Below the pieces are notes generated by a model, which was not told the DNA's origin, did no database searches, and saw only the letters and a list, made by a program, of their open reading frames with translations. From Paenibacillus durus (GTDB taxonomy: Bacteria > Bacillota > Bacilli > Paenibacillales > Paenibacillaceae), in the NCBI RefSeq assembly GCF_000756615.1, contig NZ_CP009288.1, positions 620,001 to 684,000 on the forward strand: 64,000 nt of DNA, written 5' to 3'. The position numbers and the translations under genes were made by a program. Positions within the stretch are counted from its first letter, which is position 1. Each line of letters begins with the position of its first letter. This document shows positions 42,234 to 50,540 of the stretch, piece by piece.

Positions 42234-43058
42234 CTAGGAGCGCAGCACTTGGCCGATAAAGGCTTCGGTCGCGGCGATTGCCTGCTCCGATTGCGGAGTA
42301 GGCCCGGCGAACGGATGGACCGTTCCGAAGGTGTGATCTCCCCCCGGAATCTGCACCCAGTCGATGTCCGGCCTTAGGGCGGTCAGCTTCTCCGATCCCT
42401 GCCGCAGGCGGGCGACGTCGTTGCTTCCTTGAATGAGCGTAACCGGAAATTTGGCCGTCCGCATCCGTTCGATAATATTGTAACGCTCTTTCTGCCGCTC
42501 CAAGTCCTCCAAAATGACGGCGTCCAGCGGCATTTGCTGTCCGGTCCGGCCGTTCAGGACATAGGCGCGGCCTTTTTCACGCATGTCCTGTTTCTGATCC
42601 TCTGTGAACAGGTCCAGATCGGTGACGCCGTTCCAGGAAATGACGCCGGCGACTTCGCCAGGAGAATCAAGGGCATGCAGCAGACAGACGCCTCCGCCCC
42701 GGCTGTGCCCCAGAAGGAAGAGCGGCAGTCCGCCGAGCTTGGGATGCTGGCTGAGATAGGAGAGCAGAACATTCAGGTCTTTTAGCTCACGGTGGTATGT
42801 ATTGCGGGCGAACTTCTCAAGCTCGGTGAAATTCTGAAGATCTGCGCCGATTCCGCCATGAGAGAAATTGAATGTCACGACCTCATGCTTGCCGCTTAGC
42901 GATTCCGCGACATAAGGAAACATTCCCCAATCCTTGAACCCTTTATAGCCGTGTGCGATTACGATCAGGCTGTCTGCCTCCCCCCGGGAAGGGAAGCGGG
43001 TGCAGCGCAGAACGGAGTCATCCCCTGCGGGGATTTCAAAATTGATGCTTCGACTCAT
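42234..43058 (-). CDS. Alpha/beta hydrolase (serine aminopeptidase-like)
   Basis: The 274-residue protein has the oxyanion region IVIAHGYKGFKDWG, nucleophile Ser in LFLLGHSRGGGVCLLHALD, acid in LIQGSNDVARLR and catalytic His in PGGDHTFGTVHPF. There is no signal peptide, so it is cytosolic. It is probably a small-ester or acyl-peptide hydrolase with unknown substrate. GAGGAGA lies nine bases before the ATG. It is convergent with the NadE-like gene. Confidence 0.85.
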   Translation of the reverse strand: MSRSINFEIPAGDDSVLRCTRFPSRGEADSLIVIAHGYKGFKDWGMFPYVAESLSGKHEVVTFNFSHGGIGADLQNFTELEKFARNTYHRELKDLNVLLSYLSQHPKLGGLPLFLLGHSRGGGVCLLHALDSPGEVAGVISWNGVTDLDLFTEDQKQDMREKGRAYVLNGRTGQQMPLDAVILEDLERQKERYNIIERMRTAKFPVTLIQGSNDVARLRQGSEKLTALRPDIDWVQIPGGDHTFGTVHPFAGPTPQSEQAIAATEAFIGQVLRS

Positions 43059-43149
43059 CAGAAAATGTCTCCTCTCTGTATGCCAGGTGGCAAGTCCATT
43101 GCGTGTGCCGAAGCTGCTGGCGGGAACAGCGCATGGACTTCGGCGCTGT

Positions 43150-43200
43150 TTTCTTTTAAAATATAAGAATTTATAAGCGCGGCAAAAGCTGTTTCTTCTT
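43150..43200. repeat. Internally deleted copy of the 59978-60082 repeat
   Basis: TTTCTTTTAAAATATAAGAA and TTATAAGCGC match the left end of the long copy, and GGCAAAAGCTGTTTCTTCTT matches its right end. The middle, including the long hairpin, is missing. Confidence 0.65.
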
Positions 43201-43291
43201 AAGATAGCAGAAAGGCTGCCTCAAAACTATACCATCTATATCATTTCCCATATGAATTTGCGGGAAAAGAAGAATTGAGGAGCGTGTACCC

Positions 43292-43690
43292 TTGATATAC
43301 GGAATCGGGCATGATGTGCTGGAGATTAACCGGATCACCGTTCTGCTGGAAGGGCGGCTCGTCGGCAGGTTTGCGCGCCGAATTCTGACCGAAGGCGAGC
43401 TTTCCGTGGCGGGAAGCCGGGGCGGTCTCACAGCGGAGTATGCCGCCGGCAGGTTTGCGGCCAAGGAGGCCATCGTCAAGGCATTCGGCTGCGGAATCGG
43501 GGCGGCGCTGGGATTTACGGATATTGAAATACTCCCGGGGAAGCTGGGCAGGCCGGAAGCGGCCATTTCGGACGAAGCCTGGGCGAGGCTGAATCTGCCG
43601 GAAGGATACGATTACATGATTCATCTTACGATCACGCATACCCGGGATTTGGCATCGGCCTTTGCCGTTGTTGAACAGCGGGCGCATTAG
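43292..43690 (+). CDS. acpS: Holo-[acyl-carrier-protein] synthase
   Basis: The 132-residue protein transfers 4'-phosphopantetheine from CoA to the acyl carrier protein. IYGIGHDVLEINRI holds the Mg-binding Asp, RFAAKEAIVKAFG the Glu and Lys, and IHLTITHTRDLASAFAVVE the C-terminal strand. The start is TTG 43292, with GAGGAG nine bases upstream. mutY follows 34 bases downstream on the same strand, probably co-transcribed. Confidence 0.92.
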   Translation: MIYGIGHDVLEINRITVLLEGRLVGRFARRILTEGELSVAGSRGGLTAEYAAGRFAAKEAIVKAFGCGIGAALGFTDIEILPGKLGRPEAAISDEAWARLNLPEGYDYMIHLTITHTRDLASAFAVVEQRAH

Positions 43691-43724
43691 CCTATTCAGA
43701 ATTTGGACAGCAAGGAGCGTAAAC

Positions 43725-45002
43725 ATGGCACAGGATGAAGAACGGCGGGACATGGAGAGGCGGGAGGACATGGTGTTCTTCAGCCGCCATTTGCTGGAGT
43801 GGTACCACGGGCAGAAGCGCGATTTGCCGTGGCGGCGCTCCCGCGACCCGTATCATATATGGGTATCGGAAATTATGCTGCAGCAGACCCGGGTGGATAC
43901 GGTCATCCCGTATTTCAACCGCTTTATCGGGAAGTTTCCCACGATTGAGGCTTTGGCCGATGCGCCGGAGGAAGAGGTGCTGAAATGCTGGGAAGGACTC
44001 GGTTATTACTCCAGAGCCCGGAATTTGCAGCATGCCGCAAGGCAGGTGAAGGAATCCTACGGCGGCAAGGTCCCGGACGACCGCGAAGCGGTATTCGGGT
44101 TGAAGGGCGTAGGTCCTTATACGGCGGGGGCGATTCTCAGCATCGCTTTTAACCGGCCGGAGCCGGCGGTGGACGGGAATGTCATGCGGGTGCTGTCCCG
44201 CTTCTTTCTGATCGAAGACGATATCGCCAAGGCCAAGACCCGGGTCAAAATGGAAGTTTTGGCGAAGGAGCTTATTCCTAGCGGCGAAGCGTCCCATTTC
44301 AATCAGGCGCTGATGGAACACGGAGCGCTGGTCTGTACGCCGAAATCGCCGCGCTGCCTCGTCTGCCCGGTGATGGAACGCTGCGCCGGGCGGCTCGCGG
44401 GCCGCGAGACCTCGCTGCCCGTCAAGACCAAGGCCAAGCCGCCGCGCCCGGAAACGCGGCTCACGGCCTTGGTGGAGGGCCGCGGCGAGCACGCGGGCCG
44501 GGTGCTCATCCGGCAGCGGCCGTCCAGCGGGCTTCTGGCCCGCATGTGGGAGCTGCCGCACTGGCCGGCGCCGGAGGCTCCCGGCGCCGGCGCCGCGCGG
44601 CCGGGAGACGCGGCCGCGCTGGACCGGCTGCGCCGGTCCCTGACCGAGGCCGGGATCGCCGCCCGGCCGGAGGAGCATTTTATGGCTGCCGAGCATACGT
44701 TCAGCCATATCCATTGGACCCTGCAGGTGTACCGCTGCAGGGAGGAGGCGCTTCCGCTGCCTGTGGCGGCGGAAGCGCAGGCGCCGTACGCTGCGCAGCG
44801 TACAGCCGCAGCGGAGCCCGGCTCAGGCGCGGCGGACGAGGCGCCTGAGCTCTTCGCCGACGAGAGCGGGCAATCCGCGGAACGGGCGGAAATGCGCTGG
44901 ATCGGGCGCGGGGACATGGCGCAGTACGCTTTTCCGAACATCTTTCTTAAGCTGCTGAATGCTTATTTCGATGGAAGGGATGCCGAAGCATCCGGCCGGT
45001 AG
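43725..45002 (+). CDS. mutY: A/G-specific adenine glycosylase
   Basis: The 425-residue protein removes adenine opposite 8-oxoguanine. It has the HhH-GPD domain (WVSEIMLQQTRVDTVIPYF; LKGVGPYTAGAILSIAF; catalytic Asp in EPAVDGNVMRVLSR), the [4Fe-4S] cluster cysteines in CTPKSPRCLVCPVMERC and a NUDIX-like 8-oxoG-recognition C-domain (from about 250). The C-domain carries two very GC- and Ala-rich inserts not usual for the family. AAGGAG before ATG 43725 decides the start over 43662. Confidence 0.95.
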   Translation: MAQDEERRDMERREDMVFFSRHLLEWYHGQKRDLPWRRSRDPYHIWVSEIMLQQTRVDTVIPYFNRFIGKFPTIEALADAPEEEVLKCWEGLGYYSRARNLQHAARQVKESYGGKVPDDREAVFGLKGVGPYTAGAILSIAFNRPEPAVDGNVMRVLSRFFLIEDDIAKAKTRVKMEVLAKELIPSGEASHFNQALMEHGALVCTPKSPRCLVCPVMERCAGRLAGRETSLPVKTKAKPPRPETRLTALVEGRGEHAGRVLIRQRPSSGLLARMWELPHWPAPEAPGAGAARPGDAAALDRLRRSLTEAGIAARPEEHFMAAEHTFSHIHWTLQVYRCREEALPLPVAAEAQAPYAAQRTAAAEPGSGAADEAPELFADESGQSAERAEMRWIGRGDMAQYAFPNIFLKLLNAYFDGRDAEASGR

Positions 45003-45118
45003 GATGCCTAGCCAGAATGTTCTGCCGCCACAGGGCGGCTTTAGTGAGATTGCCAAGGCCCGGTTCGCTGGTGCATATGCGCCGTTTCGGCAGAATGAGG
45101 GAGCAAAGTGAACGCACA

Positions 45119-45153
45119 AAAAAGGGATTGCCCGCGCAGGGCAATCCCTTTTT
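45119..45153. terminator. Bidirectional terminator between mutY and sodA
   Basis: AAAGGGATTGCCC and GGGCAATCCCTTT form a 13-bp perfect stem with a short loop and T runs on both strands. Confidence 0.9.
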
Positions 45154-45230
45154 CCATATGGTTCCAATTATGCGGTACAAAGAATATAAGCCGCTGCCAT
45201 TACACGGGATCGGCAAAGCTGTTCAGCGGT

Positions 45231-45839
45231 TTACTTCGCGCTGTCGTAGAGTTTGCCGACAACTTCCCAGTTTACAACGTTCCAGAACGCTTTGATGTAG
45301 TCAGGGCGTTTGTTTTGATATTTCAGGTAGTAGGCATGCTCCCATACGTCAAGTCCGAGCAGCGGAGTCGCGCCTTCCATCAATGGGCTGTCTTGGTTAG
45401 GCGTGCTGGTTACAACCAGTTTGCCGTCCTTGAGCGAAAGCCAAGCCCAGCCGCTGCCGAAGCGGGTTGTTGCAGCCGCAGCGAAGTCTTCCTTGAATTT
45501 CTCGAATCCGCCCAGTTCGCTGTCGATAGCGCTGGCCAATGCTCCGGTTGGAGCGCCGCCGGCATTCGGTCCAATCGTTTCCCAGAACAGGGAGTGGTTG
45601 GCGTGGCCGCCGCCGTTATTGCGTACTGCGGTGCGGATCGCTTCCGGTACGGCATCCAGATTGGAAATCAGTTCTTCAAGACCTTTGCCTTGCAGTTCGG
45701 GTGCCTTTTCCAGTGCGGCGTTGAGGTTGGTCACATATGTGTTGTGGTGTCTGTCATGATGAATCTCCATCGTTGTAGCATCGATGTGCGGTTCGAGAGC
45801 GTCATTTGGATAAGGAAGTGCCGGTAATTCAAATGCCAT
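45231..45839 (-). CDS. sodA: Superoxide dismutase, Mn/Fe type
   Basis: The 202-residue protein dismutates superoxide in the cytosol. Metal ligands are the His of EIHHDRHHNTYV (first), His in GHANHSLFWETI, and Asp and His in LDVWEHAYYLKYQNKRPDYI. The GGHANHS and GPNAGG region with Gly at the second-sphere position fits Mn- or cambialistic enzymes. AGGAGGG lies eight bases before the ATG. A second, larger SOD is encoded 3.5 kb away. Confidence 0.95.
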   Translation of the reverse strand: MAFELPALPYPNDALEPHIDATTMEIHHDRHHNTYVTNLNAALEKAPELQGKGLEELISNLDAVPEAIRTAVRNNGGGHANHSLFWETIGPNAGGAPTGALASAIDSELGGFEKFKEDFAAAATTRFGSGWAWLSLKDGKLVVTSTPNQDSPLMEGATPLLGLDVWEHAYYLKYQNKRPDYIKAFWNVVNWEVVGKLYDSAK

Positions 45840-46334
45840 GGAAAAATCCCTCCTGAATTGTAATTGGAATTTGTATAGATAAAAGACTCTGCCGCTTACG
45901 TGGCGCCATAATCTTTTATGTCAATGTCAATTATAGGGCCTGCTTCCAAGCTCACATTAATATTAAACCGTATATGATACGAATGCAACACTAAACAAAC
46001 TAAATAGTTTATAAAGTGAATCAGTTGCAATTCCCGACCTAAAATAGCCATAGTTTGTGTAAACCCGATGTTAACTACGTTAATTTTTCCTGAAAAAAGA
46101 AACCTATACACTAAATTTTTCCTGAAAGATGAACAATTTGCATAAAGTGCGATGTATCCGCTTACTTACAAGCGCTTACACGATAAAAGTAATGATATCG
46201 CCCGAAATATGTGCTTTAATAGAAATAAAAGCAGGCATTCCTCGTTAGTTGATGCTTTTTATGCCCTCCGGATTATAAAGGGAACTCCTTCTTTTTGTAA
46301 AATCCAAAGCTAAAGAAAAGGGAGACTGTAAAGA
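45840..46334. other. Long AT-rich intergenic region between sodA and a GNAT gene
   Basis: The 495 bases contain the sodA promoter region, a cre-like palindrome (46167-46180) and a weak terminator-like hairpin AAAAGCA/TGCTTTT (46227-46259). No gene is visible. Confidence 0.5.
46167..46180. promoter_or_regulatory. cre-like site
   Basis: TACAAGCGCTTACA matches 12 of 14 positions of the CcpA consensus TGWAANCGNTNWCA. It is about 150 bases before the GNAT gene and 330 from sodA. Candidate only. Confidence 0.35.
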
Positions 46335-46754
46335 ATGCACGTTCGTTCCTTTCAATTAAGCGACGTAAGTCCAGTGACTGAACTGCTGCAAGCCGCCTTA
46401 TCTGAAGAATGTTTCGAGAACACCATCGAACCCTTGTCCAGACAGCTTTCATGGGATTCCAATCTCATTGTTGTTGCGGAGGATGAAGGGGAAATTGTCG
46501 GAGCGCTGATTGGCACGATTGAGAGAAATTATGGTTGTTATTTCCGTATTGCCGTTCATCCCAGTTATCGCCGCAGAGGAATCGGCAGAAGTCTTGTATC
46601 CGCTATGGAGAGTAGATTTCAAGCGCGCAAGGTCAACGGAATTTACGTTGTCGGCGACGAGCATAACGAGGCTGCCCTCCCGCTGTACGAAGCGATGGGT
46701 TATGGCGAGAACCAGATCTTTAAATCGGTGCGAAAGCTGAGCATCGTCGGGTGA
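46335..46754 (+). CDS. GNAT-family N-acetyltransferase (RimI-like)
   Basis: The 139-residue protein is a single GNAT domain: HVRSFQLSDVSPVTELL, IAVHPSYRRRGIGRSLVSAM as the acetyl-CoA loop (RRRGIG), HNEAALPLYEAMGYGEN at the end. The size and motif order resemble protein N-terminal acetyltransferase RimI, but the substrate is not provable. GGGAG lies nine bases before the ATG. Confidence 0.85.
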   Translation: MHVRSFQLSDVSPVTELLQAALSEECFENTIEPLSRQLSWDSNLIVVAEDEGEIVGALIGTIERNYGCYFRIAVHPSYRRRGIGRSLVSAMESRFQARKVNGIYVVGDEHNEAALPLYEAMGYGENQIFKSVRKLSIVG

Positions 46755-46979
46755 TAAAGGACAGGTTAGCCGGCATTGCGAAAGCGGAAACATTAACCAT
46801 ATAAGAGCAGCACCACCGGAGCCGGCAGACGGTTCCTTTTCCACTTCAGCATATCATCCCTATCGCCTGCAAACGGCCGGGAGATATGCTTTTCTATTGT
46901 CAGGGCGTTAACCGATCACAGGATCAGGGGTAAACTATGAGATTGGCTGTACACGCTGACCTGAAAGGAGGCGGAGGTA

Positions 46980-48164
46980 ATGAACACCCCGGAATACACA
47001 TCTTATGCACCCCCGTCCCCAAGGTGGGAGAGCCTGAAGAAAGAAATCAAGGAGGCGGCGCAGGCGCTAGGTATTGACGATATCGGGTTTGCGACGGCGG
47101 AGCCGTTTCTTTTTTTGAAAAATCTGCTGCAGGAGCACCGGGACAAGGGTTATGATTCCGGCTTTGAGGAGCCCGATTTGGACAAGCGGACGATTCCCGC
47201 TCTGCGGGAAGGACAGCCGAAGTCAATCATCGCCATCGCGGTGGCCTATCCGTCCAAAATGGATAATCCTCCAAAGTCCGAGCCGGGCGAGCGCAGGGGC
47301 ATTCTGGCGAGATCCGCCTGGGGCCGGGATTATCATTTCGTGCTCCGCGAGGCGCTGGAACGTCTGGAAGCGTTTATCCGGCAGCGGGTGCCGGATGCGG
47401 TAATGGAGAGTATGGTGGATACCGGCGTTCTGGTGGACCGGGCGGTAGCGGAGCGGGCGGGTATCGGCTTCAGCGGCAAAAACTGCTCGGTCATTTCTCC
47501 GAAATGGGGCTCGTGGATTTACCTCGGCGAGATGGTCACGAATATTCCCTTTCCGCCCGACACGCCTGTAACTGAAGGCTGCGGCACATGCACGAAATGC
47601 ATCGACGCCTGCCCTACGGGGGCGCTTGTCGGGCCCGGAGAGCTTAACGCCCAGGCTTGTATCTCTTACCTGACGCAGACCAAAGGCTTTTTGGACGAGA
47701 CGTACATGGCCAAAATCGGCAATCGCCTGTACGGCTGCGATACTTGCCAGATTGTCTGCCCCCACAACCGGGGAAAGAACTGGGACCACCGTCAAGAGCT
47801 GCTGCCCGATCCCGAGCAGGCAAAACCGCTGCTGCTGCCGATTCTTGACCTTAGCAACCGCGAGTTCAAGGAGAAATTCGGGAGCAGCGCCGCCGCCTGG
47901 AGAGGGAAAAAGCCCATCCAGCGCAACGCCGTCATCGCGCTCGGCAATTTCAAAGACGCGGCTGCCGTGCCGAAGCTGACCGAAGTGCTGCTCAAGGACC
48001 CGCGTCCCGAGCTGCGCGGCGCGGCTGCCTGGGCGCTTGGCGCCATCGGCGGCGAAGCGGCGCTTGCGGCTGTGGAGCTTGCGCTTGAAAGTGAGCAGGA
48101 CGAGGAAGTCACCCGACGTTTGCGCCGGGCTAAGGCCAGGCTGGCAGACCCTAAGGAGTCATAA
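46980..48164 (+). CDS. queG: Epoxyqueuosine reductase
   Basis: The 394-residue protein performs the last step of queuosine synthesis in tRNA, reducing epoxyqueuosine with cobalamin and two [4Fe-4S] clusters. The N-terminal part has DDIGFATAEPF and IIAIAVAYPSKMD. Cluster cysteines lie in CGTCTKCIDACPTGALVGPG and YGCDTCQIVCPHNRG. The C-terminus has HEAT-like repeats (KPIQRNAVIALGNF, PELRGAAAWALGAIGG) for tRNA contact. GGAGGCGGAGG precedes the ATG. folE, encoding the first enzyme of the same pathway, lies 0.4 kb on. Confidence 0.95.
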   Translation: MNTPEYTSYAPPSPRWESLKKEIKEAAQALGIDDIGFATAEPFLFLKNLLQEHRDKGYDSGFEEPDLDKRTIPALREGQPKSIIAIAVAYPSKMDNPPKSEPGERRGILARSAWGRDYHFVLREALERLEAFIRQRVPDAVMESMVDTGVLVDRAVAERAGIGFSGKNCSVISPKWGSWIYLGEMVTNIPFPPDTPVTEGCGTCTKCIDACPTGALVGPGELNAQACISYLTQTKGFLDETYMAKIGNRLYGCDTCQIVCPHNRGKNWDHRQELLPDPEQAKPLLLPILDLSNREFKEKFGSSAAAWRGKKPIQRNAVIALGNFKDAAAVPKLTEVLLKDPRPELRGAAAWALGAIGGEAALAAVELALESEQDEEVTRRLRRAKARLADPKES

Positions 48165-48281
48165 GAATGAAGAGGGCAGACAGTTTGGGATTTCCAATTG
48201 CTGTCCAGTTCTTGAAATGCTATGATAGATGCGCGTGCGTTAAGCTGCGCGCCATATTACAACTCAGAGGTGGGTTTTTGG

Positions 48282-48536
48282 ATGAATATTGCACTTCCTA
48301 TTATTACGCTGGTTGTGGGGCTGCTCGGCGGCTTTTTTATCGGTGTATATTATCTGCGCAGGCAAATGACCAACATGCAGAATGATCCGGAGATGCTGCA
48401 AAAGGTTGCCAAGCAGATGGGATATAATTTGAACAGTAAGCAAATGCAGCGCGCCCAGCAAATGATGAAGAACCAGAACATGCCGGGACGTGGTCCGTCC
48501 GGCGGAAATAAAGGACCCAAAAGAAAGAGCAAGTAA
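48282..48536 (+). CDS. YneF-family small membrane protein (UPF0154)
   Basis: The 84-residue protein has one N-terminal transmembrane helix (IALPIITLVVGLLGGFFIGV) and a cytoplasmic basic tail with MTNMQNDPEMLQKVAKQMGY and QMQRAQQMMKNQ, diagnostic of the YneF family. Function unknown. ATG 48282 follows GAGGTGGG and matches the family start; the longer frame from 48222 is rejected. Confidence 0.9.
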   Translation: MNIALPIITLVVGLLGGFFIGVYYLRRQMTNMQNDPEMLQKVAKQMGYNLNSKQMQRAQQMMKNQNMPGRGPSGGNKGPKRKSK

Positions 48537-48587
48537 CCGGACCGGGCTTCCGCTTGTTAGCGGGGACGGTCTGAAGGAGGAAGTTTC

Positions 48588-49181
48588 ATGGGCGGAGTCA
48601 AAGATTATGTGAACGGCAGCGTGTCGGCCAACCGTGAGAAGATAGAGTATCATGTTCAGAAAATATTGGAGCTGATCGGCGAGGATACCGGAAGGGAAGG
48701 GCTGCTGGAGACGCCTGCCCGGGTAACGCGGATGTACGAGGAGATTTTCGCCGGATATTCCGTCGACCCTAGAGAAGTTCTTGGTGTTACCTTCGATGAG
48801 TCCCATGAAGAGCTCGTTATTGTCAAGGACATCGTCTATTACAGCCAGTGCGAACACCATATGGCTCCTTTCTTCGGCAAGGTGCATATCGGGTACATTC
48901 CAAGCGGACGCATTGCGGGGCTAAGCAAGCTGGCGCGGCTGGTGGAAGCCGTGACGCGCCGCCTGCAGGTGCAGGAGCGCATCACCTCGCAAATCGCCGA
49001 TATCATGACCGAAGTGCTGGATCCGAATGGTGTAATGGTGGTTGTTGAAGGAGAGCATCTGTGCATGTGCGCCCGGGGCGTCAAGAAGCCTGGCAGCAAG
49101 ACGGTTACCTCGGCTGTTAGGGGGATCTTCCGTGAGAACCCGGCCACCCGGGCGGAATTTCTGTCATTAATCAAGGAATAA
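48588..49181 (+). CDS. folE: GTP cyclohydrolase I, type IA
   Basis: The 197-residue protein converts GTP to dihydroneopterin triphosphate, the entry to folate and queuosine. Zinc ligands are Cys and His in YYSQCEHHMAPFFGKVHIGY and Cys in GEHLCMCARGVKKPGS. LGEDTGREGLLETPARVTRM-like N-terminal sequence (IGEDTGREG) and the KLARLVEAVTRRLQVQERIT core fit the family. GGAGGAAG precedes the ATG. It ends in a strong terminator. Confidence 0.95.
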   Translation: MGGVKDYVNGSVSANREKIEYHVQKILELIGEDTGREGLLETPARVTRMYEEIFAGYSVDPREVLGVTFDESHEELVIVKDIVYYSQCEHHMAPFFGKVHIGYIPSGRIAGLSKLARLVEAVTRRLQVQERITSQIADIMTEVLDPNGVMVVVEGEHLCMCARGVKKPGSKTVTSAVRGIFRENPATRAEFLSLIKE

Positions 49182-49195
49182 CGGTTCCTGGACCA

Positions 49196-49229
49196 ACCGG
49201 CCCCCTGAAGCTATTCAGGGGGCCGGTTT
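49196..49229. terminator. Terminator between folE and the large SOD gene
   Basis: AACCGGCCCCCTGAA and TTCAGGGGGCCGGTT form a 15-bp perfect stem, then TTATTT. Confidence 0.85.
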
Positions 49230-49238
49230 ATTTAAGTA

Positions 49239-49297
49239 TCGGGGTCCCCGCAAAGTACTTGGAATAAGCTTCGAAGTTAAGGCTTCAATTTGTGGGG
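49239..49297. repeat. 59-bp dispersed hairpin repeat, copy 2
   Basis: It starts TCGGGGTCCCCGCAAAGTAC and ends CAATTTGTGGGG, aligned without gaps to 22266-22324. The outer arms CCCCGCAAAG and the TTGTGGGG end pair. It lies between two convergent genes. Confidence 0.85.
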
Positions 49298-49302
49298 GAT
49301 TT

Positions 49303-50469
49303 CTAGAAAGGTTTCCAGGTGAGCTTGGTTGCTTGAGCATATCTCTCGGATACATAAGGCCAGTTGACGACTTTCCACCAGTCCTGGATATAATCACCGC
49401 GCTTGTTCTGGTGCTTCAAATAGTAGGCATGCTCCCACACATCGAGAGCAAGGAGCGGGACAACATCCCATTGGGACAGGTTCTGATGCTTCTCCGCCGT
49501 CAGGATTTCCAGCCTATGGCTGCGCGGGCTCCAGACGAGTATGGCCCAGCCGCCGCCCTCCACTTTCTCGGCGGCTTCGCTGAACTGCTTCTTGAAGGCG
49601 TTGTAGCTTCCGAAGTCCCGCTCTATGGCCGCCAGGAGAGCTCCCGTAGGGCGTCCGCCGCCACTCGGGGACATTTCGTCCCAGAATATCGTGTGCAGAT
49701 AATGGCCGGCGCCGTTAAAGGCTAGCTCCCGTTCCCAGTGCTTGACCAGATCGAAATCTCCGCTCTTTCGGGCGTCCGCCAGCTTTTTCTCCGCTTTGTT
49801 CAAGCCGTCCACATAGCTCTTGTGATGTATGTCGTGATGAATCCGCATCGTCTTCTCATCGATGTACGGTTCAAGAGCGTTGTAGGGATACGGCAGCGGC
49901 GGGAGCTTATGCCCTCCAATCGGTACGGGAGCCAGATCCCGGTGGGCGGGGGGAGGCGCTAGTTCTTGATCGCCCGTATCAGAGGGGGGGAACTCAGGGG
50001 ACGCTCCTTCAGCAAGTCTTGCGGAAGCATCCCTGGCAGTCCCGAAGAGCGCGCCGGAATACCCCGGCCGGTTAAGAACACCGAGGAAATATTCCGTCTC
50101 GCGGATAACATGGGGCAGGAAGGCTTCCTCCGCATCTCCTCTGAGAGCGGGGTTCTGCTCATGAATGGCATTGAGCTGGCGGATAAATTCCCGGGATTGC
50201 TCGCAAGCAGCTGCCGCCAGACGGTCAACCTCGGCCAGATCCGCGCCGCTCGGCACAGCTGTGGATGGCGGTGTCTCAAGCAGGCTCCGGGCAGCATTCC
50301 CGGTCGCAGCGAAGACGGCGGCCCAATCATCCATCAGCTTCACATAAGGCGCTTCCAGTTCAGGAAAGGCGAATTTGATAAGCGTTGTATTCTCTTTCTC
50401 CTGATTTTTCCAAAACCTGACTTCCTCCAATATTCGTACTGATGATGGTGGCCCATATGGATACAGCAT
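49303..50469 (-). CDS. Fe/Mn superoxide dismutase fused to a DUF2935-like helical domain
   Basis: 388 residues. The C-terminal half (about 185-388) is a full SOD: RIHHDIHHKSYVDGL, FNGAGHYLHTIFWDEM and LDVWEHAYYLKHQNKRGDYI supply the metal ligands. The N-terminal half is helical with EVRFWKNQEKENTTLIKFAF and FLPHVIRETEYFLGVL, carrying Glu and His spaced as in ferritin-like or hemerythrin-like metal sites, and resembles DUF2935. A Pro-rich linker joins them. ATG 50469 has GGGAGGG nine bases upstream. It differs from sodA at 45231 and may be the second, iron-preferring, or spore-associated enzyme. Confidence 0.85.
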   Translation of the reverse strand: MLYPYGPPSSVRILEEVRFWKNQEKENTTLIKFAFPELEAPYVKLMDDWAAVFAATGNAARSLLETPPSTAVPSGADLAEVDRLAAAACEQSREFIRQLNAIHEQNPALRGDAEEAFLPHVIRETEYFLGVLNRPGYSGALFGTARDASARLAEGASPEFPPSDTGDQELAPPPAHRDLAPVPIGGHKLPPLPYPYNALEPYIDEKTMRIHHDIHHKSYVDGLNKAEKKLADARKSGDFDLVKHWERELAFNGAGHYLHTIFWDEMSPSGGGRPTGALLAAIERDFGSYNAFKKQFSEAAEKVEGGGWAILVWSPRSHRLEILTAEKHQNLSQWDVVPLLALDVWEHAYYLKHQNKRGDYIQDWWKVVNWPYVSERYAQATKLTWKPF

Positions 50470-50540
50470 GGCGTACAACCCTCCCGTAATATGTCTTTCT
50501 CTATAGGGTATGAGCGGAGAGGGTTGTACTATGTGAGGTG

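Noticed and set aside
43692..44714. 340-residue open frame antisense to mutY
   Set aside because: The translation is Arg/Pro-rich shadow sequence; mutY on the other strand has full motifs.
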